This document shows, one piece after another, positions 7,007 through 16,286 of a DNA stretch of 64,000 bases. The DNA lies in NCBI RefSeq assembly GCF_004346035.1, contig NZ_SLZN01000001.1, forward strand, positions 1 to 64,000. Reading direction: 5' to 3'. Under the pieces are notes generated by a model. That model saw only the letters and a program-made list of their open reading frames with translations. It did not search any database and was not told the DNA's origin. Numbering within the stretch: the first letter of the stretch is position 1; every line of letters begins with the position of its first letter. Origin of the DNA: Acidomonas methanolica. GTDB taxonomy: Bacteria > Pseudomonadota > Alphaproteobacteria > Acetobacterales > Acetobacteraceae. The translations under genes and the position numbers were made by a program.

Positions 7007-7599
7007 AGCACCCCCTTTGTCGAAGGGATCGCGCCCGCGGCGCGCGGATCATGGGCGACGGCCATGCGGAGCGCGCGGGCGAACGCCTTGAAGCAGCTCT
7101 CCGCGATATGATGCGCATTGCGCCCCGTCTTGCAGGCGAGATGCAGCGTAACATGCGCGGACATGGCGAAGGCACGGAAGAATTCCTCGAAAAGCTCGGT
7201 ATCCATCTCGCCGATCCGCTCGCGGGGAAATTCGATCGACCAGGCGAGATAGGGGCGGCCGGAAATATCCACCACCGCCTCGCACAGCGCCTCGTCGAGC
7301 GGGACCAGCGCATGGCCGAATCGCGTGATTCCCCGCTTGTCGCCGATCGCGTCACGAAAAGCCTGACCCAGGGCGATGCCGATATCCTCGACCGTATGAT
7401 GGCCGTCGATATGCAGGTCGCCGTTGCAGCGCAGGTCGAGATCCAGCCCGCCATGCTTCGCCAGCGCGGCGAGCATGTGGTCGAAGAAACCTATGCCGCT
7501 GTCCAGCTCCGCGCGGCCATGGCCGTCCAGCCCCAGGGCGAGTGTGATGTCCGTCTCACTTGTGACCCGATGAATGCGGGCGATGCGTGGCGCGTTCAT
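7003..7599 (-). CDS. hisB: Imidazoleglycerol-phosphate dehydratase
   Basis: HisB dehydrates imidazole glycerol phosphate, the sixth step of histidine synthesis. The protein of about 198 residues is the monofunctional type without the phosphatase domain. It has the manganese-binding motifs [14 protein letters not shown] and [14 protein letters not shown], plus ARHHI-like [13 protein letters not shown] 7599 is preferred over ATG 7611 because GGAG lies six bases before it. It is the first gene of the operon, divergent from the nitroreductase gene across 126-138 bp that must hold the operon promoter. Confidence 0.96.
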   Translation of the reverse strand: MNAPRIARIHRVTSETDITLALGLDGHGRAELDSGIGFFDHMLAALAKHGGLDLDLRCNGDLHIDGHHTVEDIGIALGQAFRDAIGDKRGITRFGHALVPLDEALCEAVVDISGRPYLAWSIEFPRERIGEMDTELFEEFFRAFAMSAHVTLHLACKTGRNAHHIAESCFKAFARALRMAVAHDPRAAGAIPSTKGVL

Positions 7600-7737
7600 G
7601 GCGGTCTCCATACCCTATCCGCCGGGCGAGCGATACAGGCTGGCCGACCCGGAGGCGGCGTTCGCGTCGCGCCCGGCGTCACTTTCGAATGTTTTCGCTT
7701 GGCGATGCTTCCGGCTCTTGCCATCTATAAAGGCATC

Positions 7738-8349
7738 ATGACAGATTCCGCCACGCCTCATTCGCCGACGCTCTCCTTCCTGCTCTCGCGCGTCTCCTGC
7801 GATGCGCTGGCCGAACCCGCGCCGGACAAGCATCAGATCGCCGCGATCCTCTCCGCCGGGCTGCGCGCCCCGGATCACGGGAAGTTGCGTCCCTGGCGCT
7901 ATGTCGTCATCAAGGGGAAGCGGCGCGCGCAATTCGCCGAGCTGGTTGTCAGGGCCATGCGGGCGGTTGAGCCCGACATTTCGGAGAAGAAGATCGAGAA
8001 ACGGTTCCATCGCTTCTCCGAGATGCCCATGACCGTCGTGCTGGGCATGCATCTGGAGGAAAGCGGCAAGATCCCCGTATCCGAGCAGGAAGCCTCCGTC
8101 GCCGCCGGGGCGATGAACGTGCTCAACGCGCTTCATGCCGAGGGGTTCGGCGGCATGTGGGTGTCCGGCGACTATATGAACGAGCCGGAATTCCGCTCGG
8201 CGCTGGGTCTCGGCGACTCCGACCGTATCGCCGGCTTCATTTTCGTCGGAACGCCAACCAAGACGCCGCACATGCCCCGGCGTCCCGAGATCGAGGATTA
8301 CATGGCCTTCTGGACGGGCGAGCCGGTCAGCTTCCGGGCCGACACATGA
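7738..8349 (+). CDS. Nitroreductase-family oxidoreductase (YdjA-like)
   Basis: This 203-residue flavoprotein matches the small single-domain nitroreductase group: GLRAPDHGKLRPWRYVVIKG near the N-terminus binds FMN, and later VAAGAMNVLNALHAEGFGG and RIAGFIFVGTP are typical. Such enzymes reduce nitro or quinone compounds with NAD(P)H; the natural substrate is unknown. TATAAA lies 7 bp upstream of ATG 7738, overlapping an AAAGG ribosome site. Its stop overlaps the start of the UbiH-type gene (ATGA), so the two redox genes are coupled. Confidence 0.9.
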   Translation: MTDSATPHSPTLSFLLSRVSCDALAEPAPDKHQIAAILSAGLRAPDHGKLRPWRYVVIKGKRRAQFAELVVRAMRAVEPDISEKKIEKRFHRFSEMPMTVVLGMHLEESGKIPVSEQEASVAAGAMNVLNALHAEGFGGMWVSGDYMNEPEFRSALGLGDSDRIAGFIFVGTPTKTPHMPRRPEIEDYMAFWTGEPVSFRADT

Positions 8350-9548
8350 TTCGCGAGACCGAGATCGTCGTCGCGGGCGGCGGCCCGGTCGGGCTCGCCG
8401 CCGCCATCTCCTTGGCGCGGGACGGCCGCGAGGTGACGGTCATCGAGCGGGCGCCGGAACCGATCCTCGCGCGCCCCGCCTTTGACGGGCGCGAGATCGC
8501 GCTGACCCATCACGCATCGAACTGGCTGAAATCCGTTGGCGCATGGGCGCATCTTCCCGCTCACGCGATTTCCCCGCTTCAGACGGCGCGGATCGAGAGC
8601 GGACACACACCGCGGAAGGGCAGGGCGCTGCTGTTTCGCGCGCCTCAGGACGGGCCGGACGCGCTGGGTCATCTCGTCGCCAATCACCTGATCCGTACGG
8701 CGCTCTTCGCCGTGGCGAAGGTGGAGCCGCGCGTACGGATCGTTTGTGGCCTCGGAATCACGGAAGCCGCCACCAGCCGACGGCAGGCGCGCGTCACGCT
8801 GGAAAATGGTGTGCGCTACGACTCGTCCCTGCTGATCGGCGCGGACGGACGTTTTTCGCGCCTGCGCCAGATGATGGGGATCGGCGCGATCGTGCATGAT
8901 TTCCACGCCAGCATTCTCGTCTGCCGCCTCCGCCATCCGATGCCGCATGACGCCACCGCGCTGCAATGGTTCGACGAGGGCCAGACCATCGCGCTCCTGC
9001 CGGTCGCCGCCGATGATCGTCCCGGAAGCGTCTCCTCGCTCGTCCTCACCCTCCCGGCGGACGAAATCGAGGCCCTGCGCACCATGGACGAGGTCTCTTT
9101 CAACGCCGACATCACCGCGCGCACCCAGGAGCGTTTCGGCCAGATGACGTTGGAAAGCGCGCGTTGCGTCTATCCGCTCAAGGCCGTCTATGCGCATCGC
9201 TTCCAGACCACGCGCTTCGCCCTGCTGGGAGACGCGGCTGTCGGCATGCATCCGATCACCGCGCATGGCTTCAATCTCGGCCTGCGCGGACAGGAGAGTC
9301 TGGCCCGCGCGATCGCCGAGGGGGAGGGCGACGCGGGCGATCCGGCGGCGCTCCGCAGTTTCCAGCGGCGGCACCGGATGGCCACGGCACCGCTCTTCGC
9401 CGCCACCAATGGGATCGGCGTGATTTATTCGCATGATGCCCTGCCCATGCTCGCGCTGCGTCGGGCGGGTCTCGGCATCGCCGATCAGCTCGCCCCGTTC
9501 AAACGCTTCGTCACGGGGGTGCTGATGGACCGGAATTCTCCCGCCTGA
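8346..9548 (+). CDS. UbiH/UbiF/COQ6-family FAD-dependent monooxygenase
   Basis: This 400-residue flavoprotein has the FAD-binding GGGPVG (11-16), the middle GADGRFSR motif and the LLGDAAVGMHPITAHGFNLG motif diagnostic of the UbiH/UbiF/VisC/COQ6 family, which hydroxylate the ubiquinone ring. Acetic acid bacteria depend on ubiquinone for their periplasmic dehydrogenases, so a ubiquinone role fits, but which ring position is modified cannot be read from sequence. ATG 8346 overlaps the nitroreductase stop. No ubi genes are adjacent. Confidence 0.9.
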   Translation: MIRETEIVVAGGGPVGLAAAISLARDGREVTVIERAPEPILARPAFDGREIALTHHASNWLKSVGAWAHLPAHAISPLQTARIESGHTPRKGRALLFRAPQDGPDALGHLVANHLIRTALFAVAKVEPRVRIVCGLGITEAATSRRQARVTLENGVRYDSSLLIGADGRFSRLRQMMGIGAIVHDFHASILVCRLRHPMPHDATALQWFDEGQTIALLPVAADDRPGSVSSLVLTLPADEIEALRTMDEVSFNADITARTQERFGQMTLESARCVYPLKAVYAHRFQTTRFALLGDAAVGMHPITAHGFNLGLRGQESLARAIAEGEGDAGDPAALRSFQRRHRMATAPLFAATNGIGVIYSHDALPMLALRRAGLGIADQLAPFKRFVTGVLMDRNSPA

Positions 9549-9625
9549 CCCAGGAATGGGCCTCCGCGAGATAGAGTCGCTCCGGCGCAGTGCAATTCTG
9601 CGTGTTCCACGGCCACGTGAAAAGA

Positions 9626-9641
9626 ATAAAGTGATCTTTAT
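9626..9641. promoter_or_regulatory. Short AT-rich dyad upstream of the dehydrogenase homologue
   Basis: ATAAAG-TGAT-CTTTAT is a perfect 6-bp dyad in an AT-rich patch 60-75 bp before the start at 9701. It could be an operator or part of a promoter. No regulator is next to it. Confidence 0.3.
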
Positions 9642-9700
9642 GAAATAGGGTCATCTTCAGGGGCGAGCTTTATTGGCTCGGAACGGAGAAGGGCCAATGG

Positions 9701-10750
9701 ATGCTGGCTGTCGTCATACGCGGTGCAGGAGATCTGGCGATCGAGGGGCAGGAGACGGGCGATCCCGACTGGGGTCAGGTCGTCGTGCGTGTCGAGGCGG
9801 GCGGGATCGGCGGCACTGAATCATTTCTTTACCAGAACGGCATCTCGGGGCCTTCGGGATGTGTCCGCATGGAGTCACTCATTCCCGGCCATGAGGTGGC
9901 CGGGCGCATCGCGCGGATAGGGCCGGGGGTCACGGGACTTCGCGTAGGCGATCTGGTCGCCGTCGATCCGCGTGTGCCCTGTGGCGCGTGCCGGTGCTGC
10001 CGGAGCGGCTCGCCGGATCTGTGCCTCTCCCCGCGCATTCTCGGGACATTGATGGCGCGCCGCACGCCTGTTCAGGGCGCGTTCCGTGACGAATTTCTGT
10101 GCGCGGCGCTGCAATGCGTGCCGGCCGCTTTCATGGACGCTTCGGCCCTTGCGCTCTCGAACCCCATGGCCACCGCGCTGCGTGCTCTGTCCGGAGCGGG
10201 TGAACTGGAGGGACGCCGGTTGCTGGTCATGGGGGACAGCACGCCGGCCGCGCTGGCGGTGGCGGCCTCCCGGCTCCATGGTGTCACCTCCGTCGCCGCG
10301 GCGTCGACGGAGCCGCAAAGTCTCGCCGTGGCCGCGCGTCTCGGCGCGGACCATACGGTCGATATCGAGAGACGTCCGGGCGCCCTTGCGCGGCCGGAAA
10401 ACCGGGCGGACGTCACGCTGTTCTTCGGCGCGTCGCCGGAGCGGGCCGCCCTGCGGGAGGCGATGCTTGTGGATGCCGTCGCGCCTGGCGGTATTGTCGT
10501 CCTGGCCAACGCGGCCCGGCTTTCGATCAAGACGCAGAAACTCTTCGCCGCGCGAGGCATCATTCTTCGTGACGCGCCTCAGTCAGACGGCCAGTCAAAA
10601 GCGTTTCGCGAGGCGGTCAGCCTGATCGACAGCCGTCATGTGCAGCTCGATACGCTGATCGAACGTCATTACCCCATGCGCGATACCCGCACGGCATTCG
10701 AACATGCGACGACTCATCGCGGAGCGACGAAGATCCAGATCGCTTTTTAG
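9701..10750 (+). CDS. Zinc-type alcohol dehydrogenase homologue lacking catalytic zinc ligands
   Basis: The 349-residue protein aligns over its full length with medium-chain dehydrogenases such as L-idonate or sorbitol dehydrogenase. The structural zinc site is intact (C94, C97, C100, C108 in VPCGACRCCRSGSPDLC) and GHE (63-65) is kept. The catalytic cysteine expected in GICGSD is G37 (GGIGGTE), the glutamate ligand in the EPLAVAL-type motif is N154 (LSNPMATAL), and the GxGxxG nucleotide motif reads GDSTPAAL. It is therefore probably not a normal NAD-dependent dehydrogenase. GGAGAAGGG gives a good ribosome site before ATG 9701. The frame is intact, which argues against simple decay. Confidence 0.8.
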   Translation: MLAVVIRGAGDLAIEGQETGDPDWGQVVVRVEAGGIGGTESFLYQNGISGPSGCVRMESLIPGHEVAGRIARIGPGVTGLRVGDLVAVDPRVPCGACRCCRSGSPDLCLSPRILGTLMARRTPVQGAFRDEFLCAALQCVPAAFMDASALALSNPMATALRALSGAGELEGRRLLVMGDSTPAALAVAASRLHGVTSVAAASTEPQSLAVAARLGADHTVDIERRPGALARPENRADVTLFFGASPERAALREAMLVDAVAPGGIVVLANAARLSIKTQKLFAARGIILRDAPQSDGQSKAFREAVSLIDSRHVQLDTLIERHYPMRDTRTAFEHATTHRGATKIQIAF

Positions 10751-10764
10751 GTGGCGTGAAGCAA

Positions 10765-10794
10765 AAAACTTTTGCAACCGGGTTTAGAAGTTTT
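10765..10794. terminator. Shared terminator-like inverted repeat
   Basis: AAAACTT (10765-10771) and AAGTTTT (10788-10794) form a 7-bp stem, flanked by further A and T runs, in the 52-bp gap between two convergent genes. The AAAAAACTTTT core resembles the one at 30530-30564, also between convergent genes. Confidence 0.45.
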
Positions 10795-10802
10795 CCGGAA
10801 AA

Positions 10803-11249
10803 TCACTCCATGGGAACAGCGAGCGCCACGCCCGCCGAGACGCTCCCGTGACCGGCCCGCTGCGCGTTCACGCCCGCGCCGTTGGCGAGCGCCTCTCCCA
10901 CCTGATGTGCGTCGCGATGGAAGAAATCCGGACGCAAGCCGGCTTCCTCGCTTTCCCCTTCCGCCGGGGCCTCAATATCGTCATCAGGCAGAGGTGCCGC
11001 GGAAAATTGCGGCTGCCCGTGAACCTCCATGACTTCGACATGGCCATGGGTCGCGGATCGTTTGAGCAGCGGCGAAGCGGTGTCGCTCTTGTTGAACGAC
11101 AGATCCGTCATCTTGCCGAACCCGACAGTATTCGGATGGAGAAGCTTTCGCCCCTGCGCGACCGAAGACGAGCCCCCCGCATGCGCGCAGGCGGGCGCGA
11201 ATATCACCACAACGGCAGCAGAGAGCCGGATCACTTTCCGCCGTACCAT
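10803..11249 (-). CDS. Small exported protein of unknown function
   Basis: The 148-residue protein starts with a signal peptide (MVRRKVIRLSAAVVVIFAPA, then CAHAGG), with likely cleavage after AHA near residue 24. The mature part has no recognised domain; it is polar, with an acidic patch (DDDIEAPAEGESEEAG) and several histidines. GGAGAGG eight bases before ATG 11249 supports the start. It stands alone, convergent with the dehydrogenase homologue and downstream of pgk on the same strand, separated by a hairpin. No function can be assigned. Confidence 0.6.
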   Translation of the reverse strand: MVRRKVIRLSAAVVVIFAPACAHAGGSSSVAQGRKLLHPNTVGFGKMTDLSFNKSDTASPLLKRSATHGHVEVMEVHGQPQFSAAPLPDDDIEAPAEGESEEAGLRPDFFHRDAHQVGEALANGAGVNAQRAGHGSVSAGVALAVPME

Positions 11250-11335
11250 GGGGAACCTCTCCGAGAAACCAACTCCCGGCAGTGTTGCGCCTTCAGGACA
11301 TGAAATGCAAATCTTTCACTCCGAATGTTTCAGTC

Positions 11336-11358
11336 GGTTGCAAAACGTGATTGCAACC
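11336..11358 (-). terminator. Hairpin after pgk
   Basis: GGTTGCAA and TTGCAACC form a perfect 8-bp stem around AACGTGA, beginning immediately after the pgk stop codon on the minus strand. There is no strong T run, so it could be a processing or stability hairpin rather than a full terminator. Confidence 0.5.
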
Positions 11359-12576
11359 TCAGAGCGGCACCACATGCTGGGCGGCGTCCGTCAGCACGGC
11401 GATGCCCGGCAGCAATTTGCCCTCCAGCCACTCCATGAAGGCCCCGCCCGCCGTGGAGACATAGCTCATCTGATCGGCCACACCCGCATGACGCAGGGCG
11501 GAGACGGTGTCTCCGCCACCCGCGATGGTCTTGAGCTTGCCTTCTTTCGTCAGACGGGCCGCTTCCCGCGCCACGGCGACGGTCGCCGCGTCAAACGGCT
11601 TGATCTCGAACGCCCCGAGCGGACCGTTCCAGACCAGCGTCTTGAGTCCGGCCAGTTGCTCGTTGATGAGCGCGACGGTGCGCGGACCGGCGTCGAGGAT
11701 CATGGCGTCGGCGGGCACCGCGTCGATCGGGCAGATTTCAGACGGCGCGCCCTCACGGAATTCGCGGGCGATCACCGCATCCACGGGCAGGATGATCTTG
11801 CAGCCGGCCTGCTGCGCGCGGGCGACGATCTCGCGCGCCGTCTCATGCATCTCGGCCTCCTGCAAGGATTTGCCGACCGGAACACCTTCGGCGGCGAGGA
11901 ACGTGTTCGCCATCGCCCCGCCGATGAACAGGATGTCCACCTTGTTGACGACGTTGCCGATCAGATCGAGCTTGGTGGAGATCTTCGCCCCGCCGATCAG
12001 CGCGCCGACCGGATGATCGGGCTTCTCCAGCGCTGCGGAGAGTGCATTCAGCTCCGCCTCCATCAGCCGCCCGGCGAAGGCGGGCAGGTGGCGCGCGAGG
12101 CCTTCCGTCGAGGCATGAGCGCGATGCGCGGCGGAGAAGGCGTCGTTGACGTAGATTTCGCCGCTCTTCGCCAGCGATGCGACGAATTCGGGGTCGTTCT
12201 TTTCCTCACCCGCATGGAAGCGCGTGTTTTCGAGAATCAGGATGTCTCCATCCTTCATCGCCGCGATGGCGTGCTCCACTTCCGGCCCGATGCAGTCGGA
12301 CACGAAGCGGACCGTGTGCCGGGTCTTCTCCGCCATCGCCGCCGCGATGGGCGCGAGCGACATTTCCGCCACGACCCTGCCTTTCGGACGGTCGAAATGG
12401 CTGAGCACGATGACGCGGCCGCCCTTTTCCACGAGTTCCTCTACTGTCGGCAGGACGCGGTCGATGCGCGTCGTATCCGTGATGCGCCCCTCCCGGACCG
12501 GGACGTTGAGGTCGGCCCGCAGAAGGATGCGCTTACCGGCCGGCGAGAGGTCATTGAGCGTGCGAAAGGCGGCCAT
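11359..12576 (-). CDS. pgk: Phosphoglycerate kinase
   Basis: Pgk transfers phosphate from 1,3-bisphosphoglycerate to ADP (and the reverse in gluconeogenesis). The 405-residue protein has the substrate-binding RADLNVP near residue 20, the SHFDRPKG loop, the conserved [18 protein letters not shown], and the nucleotide-binding [14 protein letters not shown] near the C-terminus. It lies 18 bp downstream of gap on the same strand, the usual gap-pgk operon. The SHFDRP variant instead of SHLGRP is seen in several alphaproteobacteria. Confidence 0.97.
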   Translation of the reverse strand: MAAFRTLNDLSPAGKRILLRADLNVPVREGRITDTTRIDRVLPTVEELVEKGGRVIVLSHFDRPKGRVVAEMSLAPIAAAMAEKTRHTVRFVSDCIGPEVEHAIAAMKDGDILILENTRFHAGEEKNDPEFVASLAKSGEIYVNDAFSAAHRAHASTEGLARHLPAFAGRLMEAELNALSAALEKPDHPVGALIGGAKISTKLDLIGNVVNKVDILFIGGAMANTFLAAEGVPVGKSLQEAEMHETAREIVARAQQAGCKIILPVDAVIAREFREGAPSEICPIDAVPADAMILDAGPRTVALINEQLAGLKTLVWNGPLGAFEIKPFDAATVAVAREAARLTKEGKLKTIAGGGDTVSALRHAGVADQMSYVSTAGGAFMEWLEGKLLPGIAVLTDAAQHVVPL

Positions 12577-12594
12577 GACGTGCTCCTGTCCTGC

Positions 12595-13617
12595 TCAGAG
12601 GCTGCCGAAGAGGGCAGCGGTGTCGGACATGCGGTTGGAGAAGCCCCACTCATTATCGTACCAGGCGCAGACGCGCACCATCTCGCCGCCGTTGACAAGG
12701 GCGGTCTGCGTCGCGTCGAAGGTGGACGAGGCGATGTGGTGGTTGAAGTCGGAGCTGACCAGCTCGACCTCGGTGTAGTCGAGGATGCCCTTCAGCGGCC
12801 CTTCGGCGGCGGCCTTCGCCACGGCCGCGTTGACCTCCTTCACCGACGTCACCGGGCGCTCGGGAATGAAATCCAGCGAGACGACCGAGACGTTCGGCGT
12901 GGGGACGCGAATCGAGGTGCCGTCGAGGCGCCCCTTGAGATGCGGCAGGACGAGCCCGATCGCCCGGGCGGCGCCGGTCGAGGTGGGGATCATGTTCAGC
13001 GAGGCGGCCCGGGCGCGGCGCATGTCCTTGTGCAGCGTGTCCACCGAACGCTGGTCGCCGGTGAAGGAGTGGACCGTCAGCATATAGCCGCATTTGATCC
13101 CGAAGGCATCGTCCAGAACCTTGGCCACCGGGGCCAGGCAGTTCGTCGTGCAGGAGGCGTTGGAGATGACGGTCATGTCTTTCGTCAGCATCGCGTTGTT
13201 CACGCCGTAGACGATGGTCGCGTCGACATCCGTGCCCGGCGCGGAGATGATGACCTTGCGCGCGCCCGCCTTGAGCAGGGCCGACGCCTTCTCCTTGGAG
13301 GTGAAGAGGCCGGTGCACTCCATGGCGACGTCGATCCCCTGGAAGGGCACGGCGGTCGGATCGCGCTCGGCCGAGACGGTGATCGGATCGTAGACCCGAC
13401 CGTTGGCCTCGATGATCATCTTGTTGCCGTCCACGCGGACGGTGCCGTTCAGCCGGCCATGGACGCTGTCATAAGACATGAGATGGGCATTGGCCTCGAC
13501 GGAGCCGAGATCGTTGATCGCCACGGGCACGACATCGGTTCGGCCGCTCTCGATGATGCCGCGCAGCACAAGACGACCGATACGCCCGAATCCGTTGATT
13601 GCGATCTTTACAGCCAC
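12595..13617 (-). CDS. gap: Glyceraldehyde-3-phosphate dehydrogenase, type I
   Basis: GapA oxidises glyceraldehyde-3-phosphate with NAD to 1,3-bisphosphoglycerate. The 340-residue protein has the Rossmann start INGFGRIGR (7-15), the nucleophile C156 in ISNASCTTNC and the YDNEWGFSNRM motif near the C-terminus. The start codon is GTG 13617, with GGAG ten bases upstream. In acetic acid bacteria glycolysis is often incomplete, so gap-pgk serve the lower pathway shared with the Entner-Doudoroff and pentose phosphate routes. Confidence 0.97.
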   Translation of the reverse strand: MAVKIAINGFGRIGRLVLRGIIESGRTDVVPVAINDLGSVEANAHLMSYDSVHGRLNGTVRVDGNKMIIEANGRVYDPITVSAERDPTAVPFQGIDVAMECTGLFTSKEKASALLKAGARKVIISAPGTDVDATIVYGVNNAMLTKDMTVISNASCTTNCLAPVAKVLDDAFGIKCGYMLTVHSFTGDQRSVDTLHKDMRRARAASLNMIPTSTGAARAIGLVLPHLKGRLDGTSIRVPTPNVSVVSLDFIPERPVTSVKEVNAAVAKAAAEGPLKGILDYTEVELVSSDFNHHIASSTFDATQTALVNGGEMVRVCAWYDNEWGFSNRMSDTAALFGSL

Positions 13618-13808
13618 TTTGCGTCACTCCGTTATCCATGCTTTCGCCCGGTAACGTCCCGGCGAAGGCGTCGCTTTCCTGGTCAGGGCCGCAAGTCTAT
13701 GCGGGAGCGGCCCATAAGGCGAGAGGGGCAAAGCGGATTTTATCGCGACACGGACTGTCGGGTCGCATGCTTGCCGGAAAAGGGTTTTCCTGCGATTCTC
13801 GTTCCATC

Positions 13809-14294
13809 ATGCGACATTCCAAGCGCGACGCCTGTCCCGATCTCTCCCTTTTCCGATGGGCCGCCGCGGGTCTGGCCTTCTGCGGCCTCGCGCTGACGGC
13901 GTGCGAACCCATCGACCAGAGGAGTTTCGACGCATCGGCCGGTCTGCCGCCGGCGCCGCCGCGCAAACCCGTTCCTTCGGCGCCGCCGCCCGCGCCGCCC
14001 TTCCTCCAGATCGTCAGCGGCACGCCGGACACGGAATGGCGTCCCGTCGTGACGAAGGCGACGCGGCTGGCGCTGGCCCGCAAGCCCAACGTGCTCTTCA
14101 TCCTGACGGCCATCGTGCCGCGCACGACCTCGCCGGCCAGAGAGGCGGACGAACTGGCCGCGCTCTCGAAAGGGGAGGAACTGTCCGTCGCGCGCGCGAT
14201 CGTCGCGGCGGGCGCGCCGGCCTGGCAGGTCGAGATGCAGGGACGGGCCGAAGGGCAGGCGGCCAACCCCGCGATTCGCGTGGATGTGCGCTGA
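13809..14294 (+). CDS. Predicted lipoprotein
   Basis: This 161-residue protein has a type II signal sequence with lipobox L29-T-A-C32, then a proline/alanine-rich linker (LPPAPPRKPVPSAPPPAPPF) and a domain of about 100 residues. The C-terminal half (VARAIVAAGAPAWQVEMQGR, ending in RVDVR) resembles the last strands of OmpA-like/SPOR-type envelope domains, but the peptidoglycan-binding residues are not evident. It is probably anchored in the envelope. ATG 13809 is preferred because the signal sequence starts there, though no strong ribosome site is visible; ATG 13767 is possible. The divergent neighbour is gap. Confidence 0.6.
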   Translation: MRHSKRDACPDLSLFRWAAAGLAFCGLALTACEPIDQRSFDASAGLPPAPPRKPVPSAPPPAPPFLQIVSGTPDTEWRPVVTKATRLALARKPNVLFILTAIVPRTTSPAREADELAALSKGEELSVARAIVAAGAPAWQVEMQGRAEGQAANPAIRVDVR

Positions 14295-14328
14295 CCGTCC
14301 GAAGACTGTCCGGCGCCCGGATGAGGAC

Positions 14329-15255
14329 TCAGTGCAGCGGAAGCGGCAGCGGAATGTGATTGACGGACAGCACGCCGTCCAGCAAGGCAACGTCCCAGCC
14401 TGTCCGGTCGCCGTCGCGATGGCCCATCAGCTGGGCCACGGCGAGGGCCGTCGTCACCCCGCTGGGGCTGTTGCCGTGGAGTCCGTTCAGCAGATCGTGC
14501 ATTCCGGAGATTTCGAGATGCAATTGTCCTGACGAGTTTCGCCAGCTCTGCCCGGGCCGCACGAAGCCTTGGCCGTCGAGATGGCTTGAACCATATTCCA
14601 CATGAAGGGAATGAATCGTCAGCGTCTCGCCGGGCGCGACAAGGGGAACGCTCTTCGCGCCCTCATCGGCCTGGGACAGGGCGCGCGCGGGGAGGTCCAC
14701 GGACATCGAGACGGAGGACGGCGTCAGGCCGCCATCCGATCTGGCGATGCCGTCCGCCTCGATCGCGAGTCCGATCCGGGCGGGTGCGCCGGGGAGCGGA
14801 TGAAAGCGCAGGATGACCGAGCGGATCGTCGTGCGATGTGCGCCGCGGACCAGCACGGCGCGATCCCATCTGAGCTCCGGCGCGCCGCCTGCGACAACGG
14901 CGTGCACGATGCTCCGCATGGCCGCGTGCGCGTCTGGCGTGTCGCAGCTTCGCGGCGTGCGGCCATTGTCCAGCAGCAGCGCGCCGAGAGCGCCCAACGT
15001 ATTCGCGTCCCGCAGCATCGCATCGGTCAGGTGATGGGTCGGATCGGTGATCCGCGCTTCGGCGACACCGAGAGTCGCTCCCGTCTCCATCAGGCGCGCC
15101 GAAAATCCGTCCAGCAGGACTTCGCGCGCCGCGACCCGTTCATGGGCGAAATGCGTCGTCAGGCAGGCGGCGGGGATCGCCTCGGCGCGCGCGGGCGCGC
15201 CACAAAGGAGCGTGCAGAGGCCGAACAACGGCAGAAGCGGGCGCAAACGTGTCAT
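14329..15255 (-). CDS. Exported protein, possibly DUF2125-like
   Basis: The 308-residue protein has a signal peptide (MTRLRPLLPLFGLCTLLCGA, then PARA|EA). The mature part is rich in beta-forming segments (TTIRSVILRFHPLPGAPARI, and later GQLHLEISGMHDLLNGLHG). It ends in VALLDGVLSVNHIPLPLPLH, which resembles the VNGxPL end of DUF2125 envelope proteins. That match is weak and by eye only. No catalytic motif is seen. It is downstream of, and on the same strand as, the alpha-E gene (53 bp), so it may share that transcript. Confidence 0.6.
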   Translation of the reverse strand: MTRLRPLLPLFGLCTLLCGAPARAEAIPAACLTTHFAHERVAAREVLLDGFSARLMETGATLGVAEARITDPTHHLTDAMLRDANTLGALGALLLDNGRTPRSCDTPDAHAAMRSIVHAVVAGGAPELRWDRAVLVRGAHRTTIRSVILRFHPLPGAPARIGLAIEADGIARSDGGLTPSSVSMSVDLPARALSQADEGAKSVPLVAPGETLTIHSLHVEYGSSHLDGQGFVRPGQSWRNSSGQLHLEISGMHDLLNGLHGNSPSGVTTALAVAQLMGHRDGDRTGWDVALLDGVLSVNHIPLPLPLH

Positions 15256-15308
15256 GGGCCGCTGATGATGCCGCCGGATCGGCGCGACGGCAATCCGTCA
15301 TGTGCAAC

Positions 15309-16286
15309 TCATGCGGCCGGCCAGAAGACCTCGGCCAGCACGTTGTGGGCCGCGGCGAGTTCGCCCTGAATGCCGTCGAGGAATTCATGCAGCCCCGTGA
15401 TGATGATTTCATCCGTGGTGATGCCGTTCAGCACCGCCTGAAGATTCTCGATCCGCTCCAGCACCCGTCCCGCCCCGCGCAGGCGGTAATCGCTGCGCAG
15501 CAGATGGGCGGCATGATGCGCCTGCCGCAGGGAAGTCGCGAGGGACCGGGGAAAGCCCCGGCTCTTGAGCAGGAAGCCGATGACGGCGGCGGGCGAAATG
15601 TCATTCGGCACGAGGCGGCGAAAGGCGTGATAGCCCGCGGCCGAACGCAGCACCGCCGTCCACTGGCTGAGGTCGATTTCCGTCCCGATCGCCTCGGGGT
15701 TGGGCAGCAGGGCCTGATATTTGATGTCGATGAGCCGTGTGACCTGATCGCCGCGTTCGAGATGTTTGCCGATCTGATGGAAGAGCCATGCCTGGTCGCG
15801 GTAAAGCGTGCCTTCCGTGATGCCGGCATGGGTCTGGCACGCCTCCTTGATGCGCGCGCAGAGCAGGGAAATCTGATTGGCGGAAATATCCGATGACGTC
15901 AGGCTCCGGATGAAATTCGTGAAGACGTTGAGTTGCGTCCACATTTCCATGGGAATGAGAGGGCGCAACGCGCGCGCGTTCTCCCGCGCCGCCAGGGCCA
16001 TGCTGAGGATGGAGTTGGGATTGTCGCGTTCGAGAATGTAGAAGCTGGCGACTTCCGCGCCCTCGATCTCCGCATGCCGCGCAAGGTAGTTCTCGGCGTC
16101 CGTGTTGATGTCGATGATGCAGCGCCAGCCGTTGACGACCGTCCGAAGCCGCACGAAGGTTTCGTTGACGTCGATCAGCCGGGCGAGGTTCTCGATGCGC
16201 TCCATGTAGCGCGCCAGCCACACCATGTTTTCCGCATAGCGCGAGAGCAGCGGCGTGACCGCGAAACGCCCGTCGGCCGGGGTCAT
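15309..16286 (-). CDS. Alpha-E domain protein
   Basis: This all-helical 325-residue protein has the alpha-E signature LLSRYAENMVWLARYMERIE at the N-terminus and later LYRDQAWLFHQIGKHLERGD. Alpha-E proteins almost always sit next to a circularly permuted ATP-grasp enzyme, as here, and are proposed to act with it in forming or modifying peptide bonds; no reaction has been shown to my knowledge. ATG 16286 overlaps the ATP-grasp stop by four bases (ATGA). The transglutaminase-like or proteasome-like partners seen in many such loci are not in the neighbourhood. Confidence 0.92.
   Translation of the reverse strand: MTPADGRFAVTPLLSRYAENMVWLARYMERIENLARLIDVNETFVRLRTVVNGWRCIIDINTDAENYLARHAEIEGAEVASFYILERDNPNSILSMALAARENARALRPLIPMEMWTQLNVFTNFIRSLTSSDISANQISLLCARIKEACQTHAGITEGTLYRDQAWLFHQIGKHLERGDQVTRLIDIKYQALLPNPEAIGTEIDLSQWTAVLRSAAGYHAFRRLVPNDISPAAVIGFLLKSRGFPRSLATSLRQAHHAAHLLRSDYRLRGAGRVLERIENLQAVLNGITTDEIIITGLHEFLDGIQGELAAAHNVLAEVFWPAA

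Noticed and set aside
11029-13896. 955-residue plus-strand open frame opposite pgk and gap
   Set aside because: It is a GC-rich antisense shadow of two well-recognised genes and resembles no protein family.
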